A stretch of 64,000 nucleotides of DNA from positions 3,644,001 to 3,708,000 of the forward strand of contig NZ_CP009533.1 of NCBI RefSeq assembly GCF_000761155.1, written 5' to 3'. The position numbers were made by a program, and so were the translations under genes. Below the pieces are notes generated by a model. That model was not told the DNA's origin. It saw nothing but the letters and a program-made list of their open reading frames with translations, and searched no databases. Shown piece by piece: positions 11,584 to 21,256 of this stretch (its first letter is position 1; every line of letters begins with the position of its first letter). This DNA is from Pseudomonas rhizosphaerae. Lineage in GTDB: Bacteria > Pseudomonadota > Gammaproteobacteria > Pseudomonadales > Pseudomonadaceae.

Positions 11584-12321
11584 ATGAACGACCCACGAAC
11601 CACAGGCATCGTCGACCGAGTGCTGCAGGTACTAACCTGCGTGGCCAAGGCCGGACAACCGATAGCGGCCAAGCGCATTGCCGCGCAGGTTGAGCTGCCG
11701 CTGAGCACGGTCTACCGGCATCTGGCGTCGCTGAAGAAGTGGGGCTTGCTGCAAGAGCACATGACCACCGGGCTGTACGAACCCGGTGCGACCGGGGTGC
11801 AACTGGCCTGGGGGTTCGATCAGACGTCTCATCTGATCAACCAGAGCCGCGACGAGATCGGTGCCCTGGCTGAACGCACGGGCGAAAGCGTTGGCCTGCT
11901 GGTGTACAGCAACGGCCAGATGGTGTGCATCGCCATGGAGGAGAGCAGCAGCTCGCTGCGTTGCTCGTTCACCAAGGGCCGCGCGCATTCCATGATGCAG
12001 GGTGCATCGGCCAAGAGCCTGCTGGCGTTTCTGCCCGAGCCGGTGCAGCGCCAGTTGCTCGCAGAGCAAGCGCAACAAGGCACCGTGGACGTCGCGGCGC
12101 TGGAAAAGGAGATCGCCCGAATTCGCAAGAATGGCTATGCCACCAGTGACAGTGAAGTCGATCTGGGTGTCTGGGGCGTCAGTGTCCCGTTGGTTTCAGC
12201 GGACGGTGGCCTGGAAGGTACCATTACGTTGATGGCGCCGTCATTGCGCGTTGGCCCACGGGAGGCTGAGCTGATCAGTCTCACCAGAAAAGCAGCCAGC
12301 CGCATCTGCAATCGCTTCTAA
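11584..12321 (+). CDS. IclR-family transcriptional regulator
   Basis: The 245-residue protein has an N-terminal winged helix (about residues 8-62; VDRVLQVLTCVAKAGQPIAAKRIAAQVELPLSTVYRHLASLKKWGLL) and an IclR effector domain in the C-terminal two thirds (…SVGLLVYSNGQMVCIAMEESSSSLRCSF…, GVSVPLVSADGGLEGTITLM). It is the first gene of a block read in one direction with an amino-acid importer, hutF, hutG and hutD, and ends 59 bases before the importer. It is most likely their local regulator, with an effector related to formiminoglutamate; the effector is inferred. Confidence 0.9.
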   Translation: MNDPRTTGIVDRVLQVLTCVAKAGQPIAAKRIAAQVELPLSTVYRHLASLKKWGLLQEHMTTGLYEPGATGVQLAWGFDQTSHLINQSRDEIGALAERTGESVGLLVYSNGQMVCIAMEESSSSLRCSFTKGRAHSMMQGASAKSLLAFLPEPVQRQLLAEQAQQGTVDVAALEKEIARIRKNGYATSDSEVDLGVWGVSVPLVSADGGLEGTITLMAPSLRVGPREAELISLTRKAASRICNRF

Positions 12322-12380
12322 CTGCCGCTCAATCCATGTTTCGGGTCCTGACGGACTCACCCTTGCCGAAGGAATCTGTG

Positions 12381-13136
12381 ATGAAAGCGTTGAAGTTGTT
12401 CACCCCCCTGGCTGCCGCGCTGACGCTGATGGCCTCGCTCTGCACCTCGGCCCAGGCAGCCGATGATGTGATGCGTGTCGGCACCGATGCCACCTTCCCA
12501 CCCATGGAGTTCGTGCAGGATGGCAAGCGCACCGGCTTCGATATCGAATTGATCGAAGCGATCGGCAAGCAATTGAACAAGAAGGTCGAATGGGTCGACA
12601 TCGGCTTCAAGGGGCTGATCCCCGGCCTGATTTCGAACCGCTTCGATGTCGCCGCATCGGCCATCTACATGACCGAAGAGCGTCAGAAGGTGGTCAACTT
12701 CACCGACTCCTACTATCGCGGGGGCCTGGCTGTATTGGTCCTGAAGGAGGACGCCAGCATCGACAAGCCTGCCGATCTGGTGGCGGGCAAGAAGGTTTCG
12801 GCCCAGGTGGGTACCAAGTCCATCGACTTTCTGAAAACCAACTACCCCGCAGTGACTGTGGTGGAAGTGGAGAAGAACCAGGCCATGTTTGACCTGTTGG
12901 CCATTGGCCGGGTCAACGCTGCGGTCACTGGGCGTCCGGCGGCAGTGGAATACGCCAAGCGTCAGCCCAAGGTCCGGGTGCTGGACGAAGGCCTGACCAC
13001 CGAACTGTACGGTTTCGCCATTCGCAAGAATGACACCGAGTTGCAACAGCAGATGAACCAGGCGCTGCAGACCCTGCGCAGCAACGGCGAATATGCCGCC
13101 CTGACCCAGAAATGGTTCGGCACCACCAAAGAATAA
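12381..13136 (+). CDS. Polar amino-acid ABC transporter, periplasmic binding protein
   Basis: The 251-residue protein begins with a Sec signal peptide (MKALKLFTPLAAALTLMA, cleavage near AQA-AD) and then the SBP family 3 fold: VGTDATFPPMEFVQDGKRTGFDIELIEAIGKQ, DVAASAIYMTEERQKVVNFT and GTKSIDFLK. The start at 12381 is chosen over an upstream ATG because AAGGA lies 7 bases before it and the signal peptide begins there. It binds the ligand for the permease and ATPase that follow. Given hutF and hutG downstream, the ligand may be formiminoglutamate or a related compound; that is inference. Confidence 0.9.
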   Translation: MKALKLFTPLAAALTLMASLCTSAQAADDVMRVGTDATFPPMEFVQDGKRTGFDIELIEAIGKQLNKKVEWVDIGFKGLIPGLISNRFDVAASAIYMTEERQKVVNFTDSYYRGGLAVLVLKEDASIDKPADLVAGKKVSAQVGTKSIDFLKTNYPAVTVVEVEKNQAMFDLLAIGRVNAAVTGRPAAVEYAKRQPKVRVLDEGLTTELYGFAIRKNDTELQQQMNQALQTLRSNGEYAALTQKWFGTTKE

Positions 13137-13215
13137 GCCGCCGCTGCAGGTCCGCGCGATGCTTGCGACGGACCTGCACATCACGCCTTTAACCGTAGCC
13201 TGTGCGGAGTACTTC

Positions 13216-13881
13216 ATGGATCTCGACTTTTCCCCGGTCTGGGACGGCTGGCGCGCGCTTGCCTCCGGCACCCTGATCACCATCGAAATCACGGCTGCGG
13301 CATTGGTGCTGGGCTGTGTGCTGGGCCTGTTGATCGGGCTGGGCCGGCTCAATCCCGATCGCAAGATCATCTATGGGCTGTGCACCACCTACCTGACGCT
13401 GGTCCGCGGCACGCCGCTGCTGGTGCAGTTGTTCATTCTGTTCTTCGGCCTGCCGCATTTCGGCATCCAATTGCCGGCCTATGTATGCGGGATCTTCGGC
13501 CTGGGCATCTACAGCGCGGCCTATGTTTCAGAGATCGTCCGCGGTTCGATCCAGTCCGTGGAAAAGGGCCAGATGGAAGCCGCCCGATCCTTGGGGCTGC
13601 CGCACAAGCTGGCGATGCGCAAGGTCATCCTGCCCCAGGCCTTCGTGCGCATGATTCCCGCCCTGGGCAACGAATTCATTGCCTTGATCAAGAACTCGGC
13701 GCTGGTGTCGTTGCTGACCATTGCCGACGTCATGCACGAAGGCGAGAAAATCATCAGCGTGTCCTATCGCTCGCTCGAAGTGTACCTGGCCATCGCTTTC
13801 ATCTACCTGATGCTGACCAGCATCACCACCTTGATCCTGCGCCGCACCGAGAAAGTGCTGCGCGCCGACGGGAGAGTGTGA
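13216..13881 (+). CDS. Polar amino-acid ABC transporter, permease
   Basis: This 221-residue HisM-type inner-membrane permease has about five helices and the EAA loop near residues 115-134 ([20 protein letters not shown]), which contacts the ATPase. The motif [15 protein letters not shown] is diagnostic of polar amino-acid permeases. The start at 13216 has GGAG 7 bases upstream. Only one permease gene is present, so it probably acts as a homodimer. Its stop overlaps the ATPase start by one base (TGATG), showing translational coupling. Confidence 0.92.
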   Translation: MDLDFSPVWDGWRALASGTLITIEITAAALVLGCVLGLLIGLGRLNPDRKIIYGLCTTYLTLVRGTPLLVQLFILFFGLPHFGIQLPAYVCGIFGLGIYSAAYVSEIVRGSIQSVEKGQMEAARSLGLPHKLAMRKVILPQAFVRMIPALGNEFIALIKNSALVSLLTIADVMHEGEKIISVSYRSLEVYLAIAFIYLMLTSITTLILRRTEKVLRADGRV

Positions 13882-14654
13882 TGAGCACCGCCATCATCGA
13901 CATTCAGAACCTGAGCAAATCCTTCGGTAGCCATCAGGTGCTGCACAACATCGACTTCAGCGTGCAGCCCAGCCAGGTTGTGGTGGTGATCGGTCCCAGC
14001 GGTTCGGGCAAGAGCACCTTCCTGCGTTGCATGAACGGCCTGGAGACCGCCGAAGGCGGAACGTTGCGCGCTTGCGGCCACACGGTGGTGGAGCAGGGGC
14101 GGATGATGTCCGAAAGCAAACTCGACGCCCTGCGCAGCGAAGTCGGCATGGTGTTCCAATCGTTCAACCTGTTCCCCCACCTCAGCGTGCTGGACAACAT
14201 CACCCTGGCGCCCATGGCCTTGCGCGGCAAGTCGCGCCACGCCGCAGAAGAGCAGGGTTTGCGCCTGTTGAACAAGGTCGGCCTCGAACACAAGGCCAAG
14301 GTCTATCCCGGCACCCTGTCGGGCGGGCAGAAGCAGCGCGTGGCGATCGCCCGTGCATTGGCCATGGAACCCAAGGTCATGCTGTTCGACGAGCCGACCT
14401 CGGCACTGGACCCGGAGCTGGTGGGTGAGGTGTTGCAGGTCATGAAGACCCTGGCGAACGAAGGCATGACCATGATCATCGTCACCCACGAAATGGGTTT
14501 TGCCCGGGAAGTGGCCGATGTGGTGGTGGTCATGGACCAAGGCGCCATCGTCGAAGCCGCGCCGCCAGCCCAGCTGTTCACCGCGCCTCGCGAAGCCCGT
14601 ACGCGCAGTTTCCTGCAAAGCGTGCTGTCGCGAGACGCGGCGCCTGTTCTCTGA
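13881..14654 (+). CDS. Polar amino-acid ABC transporter, ATP-binding protein
   Basis: The 257-residue GlnQ/HisP-type ATPase has Walker [10 protein letters not shown] (about residues 37-45), signature [17 protein letters not shown], Walker [13 protein letters not shown] and the switch His in IIVTHEMGF. It energises the importer formed with the binding protein and permease just upstream. The ATG at 13881 overlaps the permease stop. A 34-base gap leads to hutF, which has its own CAGAGG ribosome site. Confidence 0.95.
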   Translation: MSTAIIDIQNLSKSFGSHQVLHNIDFSVQPSQVVVVIGPSGSGKSTFLRCMNGLETAEGGTLRACGHTVVEQGRMMSESKLDALRSEVGMVFQSFNLFPHLSVLDNITLAPMALRGKSRHAAEEQGLRLLNKVGLEHKAKVYPGTLSGGQKQRVAIARALAMEPKVMLFDEPTSALDPELVGEVLQVMKTLANEGMTMIIVTHEMGFAREVADVVVVMDQGAIVEAAPPAQLFTAPREARTRSFLQSVLSRDAAPVL

Positions 14655-14694
14655 TTGCCTGCGCCTGACTCATTGCCCAGAGGTTCATGTGGAT

Positions 14695-16113
14695 ATGCCT
14701 TTAGACTCACCCGCCAGCCAAGCTCAGGGCAGCCTGTTTGCCCACAGCGCCTTACTGCCTAACGGCTGGCAGCGCAATGTGCTGCTGAGCTGGAACGCCG
14801 TCGGCGATCTGACCACCGTCAGCATCGATGCCGTGCCCACGGCCGGCACGCCGGTGGCGCGGGGTCCGGTGATCAGTGGCATGCCGAACCTGCATTCCCA
14901 TACCTTTCAGCGCGCCATGGCCGGGTTGACCGAAACCCTGGGCGACCCGAGAGACTCCTTCTGGAGCTGGCGCACCCTGATGTATCGCTTCGCCCAGCGC
15001 CTGCAACCGCGGCACCTGCAGGCCATCGGCCGGCATCTGTACATCGAGATGCTCAAGGCCGGATACACCTCGGTCTGCGAGTTTCACTACGTGCACCATG
15101 GCGCTGACGGCCAGCCCTATGCCAACCCCGCCGAACTGTCCCTGCGCGTGGTTCGTGCAGCCGAGGAGGTGGGCATCGGCATGACCCTGCTGCCGGTGCT
15201 GTACCAGTACGGCGGCCTGGGTCAGGCAGAACCGTTGCCGCATCAACGCCGCTTCATCAATTCACCCGAGTGGATCCTCGAACTGCGTCAGCACCTGCAA
15301 AAAGCCATGCCGCAGAACGGCAACCGGCGCTACGGCGTAGCGCCACACTCGTTGCGCGCTGTGAGCGAAGCTTCCTTGTCGAGCCTGATCCAGGGCTTGG
15401 ACCGTGAAGACCCGAAGGCGCCCGTGCATATCCATATCGCCGAGCAGACCCGCGAGGTCGATGACTGCGTGGCCATCCTCGGCCAGCGGCCGGTGCAGTG
15501 GTTGCTGGACCGCCAACCATTGGACAAACGATGGTGCCTGGTGCACGCCACCCACATGGACGACGCTGAATATGCGGCGTTGGCGCGCAGTGGTGCCGTC
15601 GTCGGGCTGTGTCCGACCACCGAAGCCAATCTTGGCGATGGTTTGTTCGATGCGCAGCGTTTCCTGGCCGACAAGGGAAATTGGGGTATCGGTTCGGACA
15701 GCAACGTGGCGGTCAATCCGTGGGCCGAACTGCGTTTGCTGGAGTACGGCCAACGCCTGTTGCACCGCCGCCGCAACGTGCTGGCCAGCGCCGAAGCACC
15801 GGTGGTGGCGGATCGCCTGTTCGCTCAGGCGGTGAGTGGCGGGGCGCAGGCTACGGGCCGCTCGGTGAGCGGACTGGTGGTCGGCCAGCGCGCCGACCTG
15901 GTCGTGATCGATTCGGACGCCGCCACTATCGCCCCGGGCAATCCGGCACAGCTGTTGTCCTCGATGGTGTTCTGCGAGCACGGCACCCACCCCGTACGCG
16001 ATGTCTTCGTCGGCGGCAGGCAGGTCATCGACAACGGCCAGCACGCTCAGCAGGTGGAAGCGCTGCATGGTTACCGCGCCACCCTGGCCGACCTCTTGGA
16101 GCAAACGATATGA
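14695..16113 (+). CDS. hutF: Formimidoylglutamate deiminase
   Basis: HutF deiminates N-formimino-L-glutamate to N-formyl-L-glutamate and ammonia in the cytoplasm, in the five-step histidine pathway. The protein (472 residues from ATG 14695; a GTG at 14689 with CAGAGG 5 bases upstream is an equally good start) belongs to the amidohydrolase superfamily. The metal motif HSHTFQRAMAG, the later HIHIAEQTREVDD and LVHATHMDD histidines and the GIGSDSNVAVNPWAELR segment are all present. Its stop overlaps the hutG start (ATGA). hutH, hutU and hutI are absent around it, which is unusual. Confidence 0.92.
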   Translation: MPLDSPASQAQGSLFAHSALLPNGWQRNVLLSWNAVGDLTTVSIDAVPTAGTPVARGPVISGMPNLHSHTFQRAMAGLTETLGDPRDSFWSWRTLMYRFAQRLQPRHLQAIGRHLYIEMLKAGYTSVCEFHYVHHGADGQPYANPAELSLRVVRAAEEVGIGMTLLPVLYQYGGLGQAEPLPHQRRFINSPEWILELRQHLQKAMPQNGNRRYGVAPHSLRAVSEASLSSLIQGLDREDPKAPVHIHIAEQTREVDDCVAILGQRPVQWLLDRQPLDKRWCLVHATHMDDAEYAALARSGAVVGLCPTTEANLGDGLFDAQRFLADKGNWGIGSDSNVAVNPWAELRLLEYGQRLLHRRRNVLASAEAPVVADRLFAQAVSGGAQATGRSVSGLVVGQRADLVVIDSDAATIAPGNPAQLLSSMVFCEHGTHPVRDVFVGGRQVIDNGQHAQQVEALHGYRATLADLLEQTI

Positions 16114-16913
16114 ATCGGGAACACACGTTCGAGCTGCATGAGGGCATCGGCCCCTTGCTGATCTCCATGCCCCATGTGGGCACTGAACTGCCGGACGATC
16201 TGAAGACGCATTACAGCCCGGTCGGCCCGGCGGTCGACGACACCGACTGGCATATTCATGAGCTGTACGACTTCGCGACCGCGCTGGGGGCGTCGACACT
16301 GCGTCCACGCTTTTCGCGCTACGTGATCGACCTGAATCGGCCGGCCGATGGCGCCAGCTTGTACCCCGGTCAGAACACCACCGGACTCTGCCCGCTGGCG
16401 ACCTTCGACGACGTGCCGCTGTATCAACCGGGGCACGAGCCTGACGACACTGAAATCGCCCGGCGCCTGGCGCACTATTGGCAGCCGTACCATCGGGCCT
16501 TGCACCAGCAATTGCAGCGAATCAAAGCCATCCACGGGTATGCCCTGCTGTGGGATGCCCACTCGATCCGCTCGGTCATCCCGCACCTGTTCGAAGGCGA
16601 GTTGCCGGTGTTCAACTTCGGTACGGCAAGCGGCAGCGCTTGCGCACCTGGCGTTGGCGAGCAGTTGCACGCCTTGGCCGAGCAGTTGGCCCCGCAGTTG
16701 CCAGTGGTGCTCAATGGTCGTTTCAAGGGCGGCTACATCACTCGCCAGTACGGCAGCCCGGTCCATGGGGTTCACGCGGTTCAGCTGGAGCTGGCGCAGC
16801 GTGCCTACATGCAGGAAGCGCCGCCCTACGGGTTGCAACAGGCCAAGGTCGACACCTTGCGACCGGTACTGCGTGCGCTGATCGAGCGCTTCATGGCGTT
16901 CAAGCCTGCCTGA
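16110..16913 (+). CDS. hutG: N-formylglutamate deformylase
   Basis: HutG hydrolyses N-formyl-L-glutamate to L-glutamate and formate, the step after HutF. The 267-residue length is normal. Family landmarks are SMPHVGTELPDDL near the N-terminus, DTDWHIHELYDF, RPRFSRYVIDLNRPADG, LWDAHSIRS and GGYITRQYGSP. The start at 16110 lies inside the hutF stop (ATGA), so hutF and hutG are translationally coupled. Together with the importer upstream they would convert external formiminoglutamate to glutamate, ammonia and formate. Confidence 0.93.
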   Translation: MNREHTFELHEGIGPLLISMPHVGTELPDDLKTHYSPVGPAVDDTDWHIHELYDFATALGASTLRPRFSRYVIDLNRPADGASLYPGQNTTGLCPLATFDDVPLYQPGHEPDDTEIARRLAHYWQPYHRALHQQLQRIKAIHGYALLWDAHSIRSVIPHLFEGELPVFNFGTASGSACAPGVGEQLHALAEQLAPQLPVVLNGRFKGGYITRQYGSPVHGVHAVQLELAQRAYMQEAPPYGLQQAKVDTLRPVLRALIERFMAFKPA

Positions 16914-16937
16914 CATGCCTTTGGTAGCCCGATTCCG

Positions 16938-17537
16938 ATGACCGATTCGCACCTGTACCGACCCGAAGGGTACACGGCCATGCCCTGGAAAAACGGGGCT
17001 GGCAGCACTCTGGAAATTGCCCAGCAGCGCTGCGTCGATGACAGCGGCTATGACTGGCGCCTGTCGATCGCCCAGATCACTGCCGATGGAGCCTTTTCCG
17101 TGTTCCCCGGCTATAGCCGGATCATTACCGTGCTGCACGGCGATGGGATGGTGTTGGAAGTGAACGGCGTGGACAGTGAGGCGCTGGGCCCTTTCAAGCC
17201 ATTGAGCTTCGACGGTGGAGCAAGGGTGCAGTGCCGGTTGCTGGGTTCGGTCATCGAAGACTTCAACTTGATCTACCGCAAGGATCGGGTTCAGGCATCG
17301 CTGCGCTGGGTGGAGTGTCATCCGGCCGTGGTGTTGGCGTCGGCGGCGGCTGAAGCGATCTTCTTCAACGCAGCATCCGGGGTCGTCAAGGTGACGCAAG
17401 CCGGTGATGGGCGGCGACATGAGTTGGGTTCGCGAGCGACGTTGCGCTGCACCAACGCCGGCGGCCAGTTGCAGCGTTACAGTCTGGAGGGCGCGGCCGC
17501 ACAGGTGTGCGTGGTGGAGTTGGACAAGGTGGGCTGA
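16938..17537 (+). CDS. hutD: HutD/Ves family cupin-like protein
   Basis: The 199-residue protein has the HutD/Ves signature: YTAMPWKNGAGSTLEIAQQ near the N-terminus, DWRLSIAQITADGAFSVFPGYSRIITVLHGDGM, and PLSFDGGARVQCRLLGS. HutD is found in Pseudomonas hut operons, where it has been proposed to act as a governor that limits pathway overload, possibly by binding a pathway intermediate. It begins 24 bases after hutG. Its presence supports histidine-pathway chemistry for this operon. Confidence 0.88.
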   Translation: MTDSHLYRPEGYTAMPWKNGAGSTLEIAQQRCVDDSGYDWRLSIAQITADGAFSVFPGYSRIITVLHGDGMVLEVNGVDSEALGPFKPLSFDGGARVQCRLLGSVIEDFNLIYRKDRVQASLRWVECHPAVVLASAAAEAIFFNAASGVVKVTQAGDGRRHELGSRATLRCTNAGGQLQRYSLEGAAAQVCVVELDKVG

Positions 17538-17565
17538 TCGTTGTGATGGTAGCGCCTGGACGGAT

Positions 17566-17610
17566 AGCCTGGGAGGCCCAGGCTGATCACGGTCAAGCAG
17601 GCGCTTGACC
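17566..17610. terminator. Tandem hairpins between hutD and the acyltransferase
   Basis: Two perfect 8-bp stems lie back to back: AGCCTGGG/CCCAGGCT (17566-17584) and GGTCAAGC/GCTTGACC (17591-17610). They sit between convergent genes and probably stop transcription from both sides, although neither has a T-run. Confidence 0.45.
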
Positions 17611-17622
17611 TGTCCATGTGGG

Positions 17623-18921
17623 TCAGCCTCGACCCATGCTCGCCTGCATGCCGTTGGTGTTGCCCGAAGTGCTACGCTTGCTCTTGACCACCCACCGGCT
17701 CAAGGGCCCCTGCAGCAGCCAGAGCCGCGTGCGATTGCCGATCTGTTCCTGGAACACCACGCACAGGATGATGCAGATCAGCAGCAGCAGCGGGTAGTAG
17801 GTCAGCGATAGCGGGTGACCCTTGGCTTGCGCAACGCAGGCAGCCGCATTGCTGAAGCATAACTGCACGTCGATGTTGGCCAGCATTTCCAACCGACGGA
17901 AGACGATGAAGATCGGCGTGTGCAAGGCGAACATCGGCAGCGATGCCGCGCCCAGCCTGCGCGCCCATTTGATGTGGCGCTCGCTCTGCGAACCCGAGGC
18001 CATGGCGCACAGGGCGATGACACTGAGCACCATCGGCAGCAGCAGACCATTGTGCAGCAGCACATACCAGTGGCTCTCACCGCGCCAGTTGACCTCGGCG
18101 GCGATCGCCACACCAAAGCCCAAGGCAATTACGGCCATCAGCTTGCCAGGGCCGCGTAGCCCGATGCCTGCCAAGCGATGCTCGCGAAACAGCAGATAGG
18201 CCACGATTCCTGCAAGGAAGACCGGCAGGCGCAGCAACGGAAAGTGGTGGAGGAAGCCGATCCAGATCGAACTGTAGTCATCGTTGAAGACCACCAGCAA
18301 CGGCGGAACCAGGCACGCGGCCCAGATGATCAGCAACAGCCGGACCTTGTGCTTGGCAGCCGCCAGGCGCGGCGCGAACCAGGGAAAGACCAGATAGAAG
18401 AAGAACAACGCCGAGATCGACCACAGCGGGCCGTTGTAGGCGAGATAGATTGGGTTCCAGGCTTGCAGCAAGGTCACCTGCAGCACCGCGTTGACGGCTA
18501 TCTGGAAATCGCTGAGGTGATACTTGAGCAGCTCGGGGGCCGTTCGCTTGAGCAGGTCGTCGGACCGATACGCCACGCTCAGGTCGGTGTTGCTGTCGAA
18601 CAGACCGGTGAGCGATATCAGGACCACACAGCTCGCGAGGCCAAACAGGTGAATGGGGTAGAGATTGGCAAAGCGCTTGGTCATGAAGGAAAGCGGCGGT
18701 TCGCGCAGCTTGTTGCCATCGAGATAAACGTGCGCCAGCAGAAAGCCCGACAACGCGAAAAAGCTACTAGTGGCAAAGAAACCCAGTTCGGTGAATTCCA
18801 CCAGACCACTGAGCTGCGTGTACTCTTCGTAGAATGGCAGCGTGTGAAACATCACCAGGTATACACCCAGGAAAAAACGCAGCCACTCCAAACCGATGAA
18901 TCTCTCTTTGTCTGCGTTCAT
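17623..18921 (-). CDS. Acyltransferase family 3 (integral membrane)
   Basis: The 432-residue polytopic protein begins with the family motif GLEWLRFFLGVYLVMFH, containing the conserved His that is the likely catalytic residue. It has roughly ten hydrophobic segments. Such enzymes O-acylate membrane glycans, polysaccharides or other extracytoplasmic acceptors. The acceptor cannot be read from this sequence. No glycan cluster surrounds it; its neighbours are hutD (convergent) and a cardiolipin synthase in the same direction 125 bases upstream. Confidence 0.85.
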   Translation of the reverse strand: MNADKERFIGLEWLRFFLGVYLVMFHTLPFYEEYTQLSGLVEFTELGFFATSSFFALSGFLLAHVYLDGNKLREPPLSFMTKRFANLYPIHLFGLASCVVLISLTGLFDSNTDLSVAYRSDDLLKRTAPELLKYHLSDFQIAVNAVLQVTLLQAWNPIYLAYNGPLWSISALFFFYLVFPWFAPRLAAAKHKVRLLLIIWAACLVPPLLVVFNDDYSSIWIGFLHHFPLLRLPVFLAGIVAYLLFREHRLAGIGLRGPGKLMAVIALGFGVAIAAEVNWRGESHWYVLLHNGLLLPMVLSVIALCAMASGSQSERHIKWARRLGAASLPMFALHTPIFIVFRRLEMLANIDVQLCFSNAAACVAQAKGHPLSLTYYPLLLLICIILCVVFQEQIGNRTRLWLLQGPLSRWVVKSKRSTSGNTNGMQASMGRG

Positions 18922-19046
18922 GCAGGACCACTTCCCTTTAGTAATATCGAAGCCCGCTCATGGTACACCAAGCGATTCCAATGTTTCCTAATATGTCGAA
19001 ATGCAGGCAAAGTAGGCGATATGCTGGCAATTGGCCTGATCAGGAT

Positions 19047-20486
19047 CTACAAGATCGGCGAGATCAAACGTGCCACACGCATACCTAACTTCTCCAAACG
19101 ATGTGTCTCTTTGCTATCACGGACATCGATTTCTCGCGACTGGGCGAAGTCATCGAGCAACATCCGTTCCACTTCGCAGGTGAACGCCTTGTCGACTGTC
19201 AGTAACATGATTTCGAAATTCAAACGGAAGGAACGGTTGTCCATGTTGGCACTGCCGATGGCGGTGATTTCGTCATCGATCAACACCACCTTCTGATGCA
19301 GGAAACCGGGCCCGTAGCGGAATATCTTGACGCCCGCGCGCACCGCTTCGATGGCATACAGGCTCGAGGCGGCATACACCACCTTGTGATCCGGACGGGA
19401 CGGCAACAGGATCCGTACGTCCACGCCGCGCAGGACTGCCAGGCGCAACGCTGCAAAAACCGCTTCGTCGGGGATGAAGTAGGGGGTGGTGATCCAGACC
19501 CTGTCATTGGCCGCATGGATCGATTCGACGAAAAACAGCGAGCACGTCTCAAAGGGGTCGGCTGGACCACTGGCCAGCACCTGGCACAGCACGCCATCTT
19601 CCTCGTAGGCCTCCGGCAGAATCAACGGTGGCAATTCACGTGCTGCCCAGAACCAGTCTTCGGCAAAGGATTCCTGGAGGCAAGCGATCACCGGCCCACT
19701 GATGCTGACGTGGGTATCACGCCAGGGCGATAGCTTGGGATTGCCGCCCAGGTATTCATCGCCCACGTTATGCCCACCAATGAAGCCCTTGATGCCGTCC
19801 ACCACGACAATCTTGCGGTGGTTGCGAAAATTCACCTGGAACCTGTTCAGCCATCCGCTCTGGGTGGCGAACGCCTTCACTTGTACGCCGCCCTCGCGCA
19901 GCCGCTCGGTGTAGTCTCGGGGTAGGGCATGGCTGCCCACCTGGTCATAGAGAACATAAACCTGCACGCCCTCGGACGCTTTCTGCAGCAACAAGCCTTG
20001 AAGCTGCCGTCCTATGTGGTCGTCGTGAATGATGAAGAACTGCACCAATACCGCGCGTTTGGCTTCTCGGATGGCCGCAAAGATGGCATCGAACGTGGCA
20101 TGACCATTGATCAGCAAGCCAACTCGATTATTGGCCAGGCAAGGCATCCGGCCCAGTTTGGGCATGGCGCGCAGCGAGGCATACGATGTCGACTTGCGGG
20201 CAGCCAGCGCTTCTTCTATCCAGGGACGCCAGTCCATGTCGGCGATGGCGCTGTGCATTTCCTTGTTCGCGTGACGGCGCGCCTTGATGTAGGCGTCGAA
20301 GGTGCTGCGACCGAACACCAGGTAAGGGATCAATGTAAGGTACGGGATGAACAACAGTGACAGCGCCCATGCGATCGAACCCTGCGCGGTGCGTACGGTG
20401 AGCACCGCATGCACGGCGGCAGCAATGCCCAACACGTGCAGCAGGCCAAATAGATACCCAAAAAATATCGGACTGTGATAATCCAT
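19047..20486 (-). CDS. cls: Cardiolipin synthase (phospholipase D family)
   Basis: The enzyme condenses two phosphatidylglycerols to cardiolipin and glycerol at the inner membrane. The 479-residue product has two N-terminal membrane helices (about residues 5-60) and two HKD motifs: [18 protein letters not shown] (about residue 222) and [20 protein letters not shown] (about residue 397). Both His-x-Lys-x4-Asp triads are intact. Length and N-terminal helices fit the ClsA type. It is read toward the acyltransferase gene. Confidence 0.93.
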   Translation of the reverse strand: MDYHSPIFFGYLFGLLHVLGIAAAVHAVLTVRTAQGSIAWALSLLFIPYLTLIPYLVFGRSTFDAYIKARRHANKEMHSAIADMDWRPWIEEALAARKSTSYASLRAMPKLGRMPCLANNRVGLLINGHATFDAIFAAIREAKRAVLVQFFIIHDDHIGRQLQGLLLQKASEGVQVYVLYDQVGSHALPRDYTERLREGGVQVKAFATQSGWLNRFQVNFRNHRKIVVVDGIKGFIGGHNVGDEYLGGNPKLSPWRDTHVSISGPVIACLQESFAEDWFWAARELPPLILPEAYEEDGVLCQVLASGPADPFETCSLFFVESIHAANDRVWITTPYFIPDEAVFAALRLAVLRGVDVRILLPSRPDHKVVYAASSLYAIEAVRAGVKIFRYGPGFLHQKVVLIDDEITAIGSANMDNRSFRLNFEIMLLTVDKAFTCEVERMLLDDFAQSREIDVRDSKETHRLEKLGMRVARLISPIL

Positions 20487-20633
20487 TGCACGGCGACTCC
20501 TTGATGCGCTGTGCTAACAGACCACGTTCGGGCGCAGTTGTCGCGTTTTTATTCCCGCGCAACTCGGCTGCTTTTTCGGCGTCAAAGCCGGGGTGCCCGC
20601 GCTTTTCCCAATGATCTTCAGGAGTGACATCAG

Positions 20634-21161
20634 ATGAGATTCAAATGGCCGATGGCAGCATTGTTGGTAGGCCTTTCGGCGACCGGGGCGCAGGCGCAGA
20701 TGCTGCAACCCGGCCTGTGGGAAATGACCACCAGCAACATGCAGGTCGATGGCAAGCCGCTGCCGGATATGCAGGTCATGCTGGGCCAGCTGAAAATGCT
20801 TCCGCCTGAGCAACGAGCAATGATGGAAGGGGTGCTCGCCAATCAAGGCATCACCGTGGGCGGGAATGGCATACGCTCATGCCTGACGCCGGAGCAGGTC
20901 AAGACCAACGATATTCCGCTGCAGGATCCCAAGTCGGGCTGCACGCAGAAGATTACCGAGCGTAACGGCAATGTCTGGAAATTCCAGTTCAGCTGTCCCA
21001 AAGCCCAAGGGGCCGGACAAGCGCAGTTTCTCAGCGACCGCGAGTTCCTTACCACGGTCAGCGGCACTTTCAATGCCTCAGGTGCAGCTCAGAAAGGCAG
21101 CATGAATACACGTGCTGTGTGGTTGGGCAGCAACTGCGGCACGGTGAAGCCTCGCACTTGA
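20634..21161 (+). CDS. DUF3617 family secreted protein
   Basis: The 175-residue protein begins with a signal peptide (MRFKWPMAALLVGLSATG, cleavage near AQA-Q) followed by the DUF3617 pattern LQPGLWEMTTSNMQ. Four cysteines, in RSCLTP, SGCTQK, FSCPKA and SNCGTV, could form two periplasmic disulfides. The function of the family is unknown. AGGAG lies upstream of the ATG. The parS site follows 13 bases after its stop. Confidence 0.85.
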   Translation: MRFKWPMAALLVGLSATGAQAQMLQPGLWEMTTSNMQVDGKPLPDMQVMLGQLKMLPPEQRAMMEGVLANQGITVGGNGIRSCLTPEQVKTNDIPLQDPKSGCTQKITERNGNVWKFQFSCPKAQGAGQAQFLSDREFLTTVSGTFNASGAAQKGSMNTRAVWLGSNCGTVKPRT

Positions 21162-21171
21162 TGCATATCGT

Positions 21172-21193
21172 GCGTGTTCCACGTGGAACACGC
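21172..21193. other. parS: parS centromere site (perfect)
   Basis: TGTTCCACGTGGAACA at 21175-21190 is the exact 16-bp parS consensus bound by ParB in Pseudomonas and many other bacteria. Symmetry extends to 22 bp (21172-21193). ParB loaded here spreads and recruits SMC/ParA to segregate the origin region. No other match was noticed in the window. It lies in the gap between the DUF3617 gene and the Zur-boxed GTPase gene. Confidence 0.93.
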
Positions 21194-21256
21194 GCGGATT
21201 TAGCGGTTTGCACCTCTAACAGTACTGAAGTTAGAACTAAGCAATAAGTGCTTTTA

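Noticed and set aside
14500..14694. N-terminal extension of hutF in the open frame upstream
   Set aside because: This part overlaps the ABC ATPase gene in another frame; family proteins begin near the ATG at 14695.
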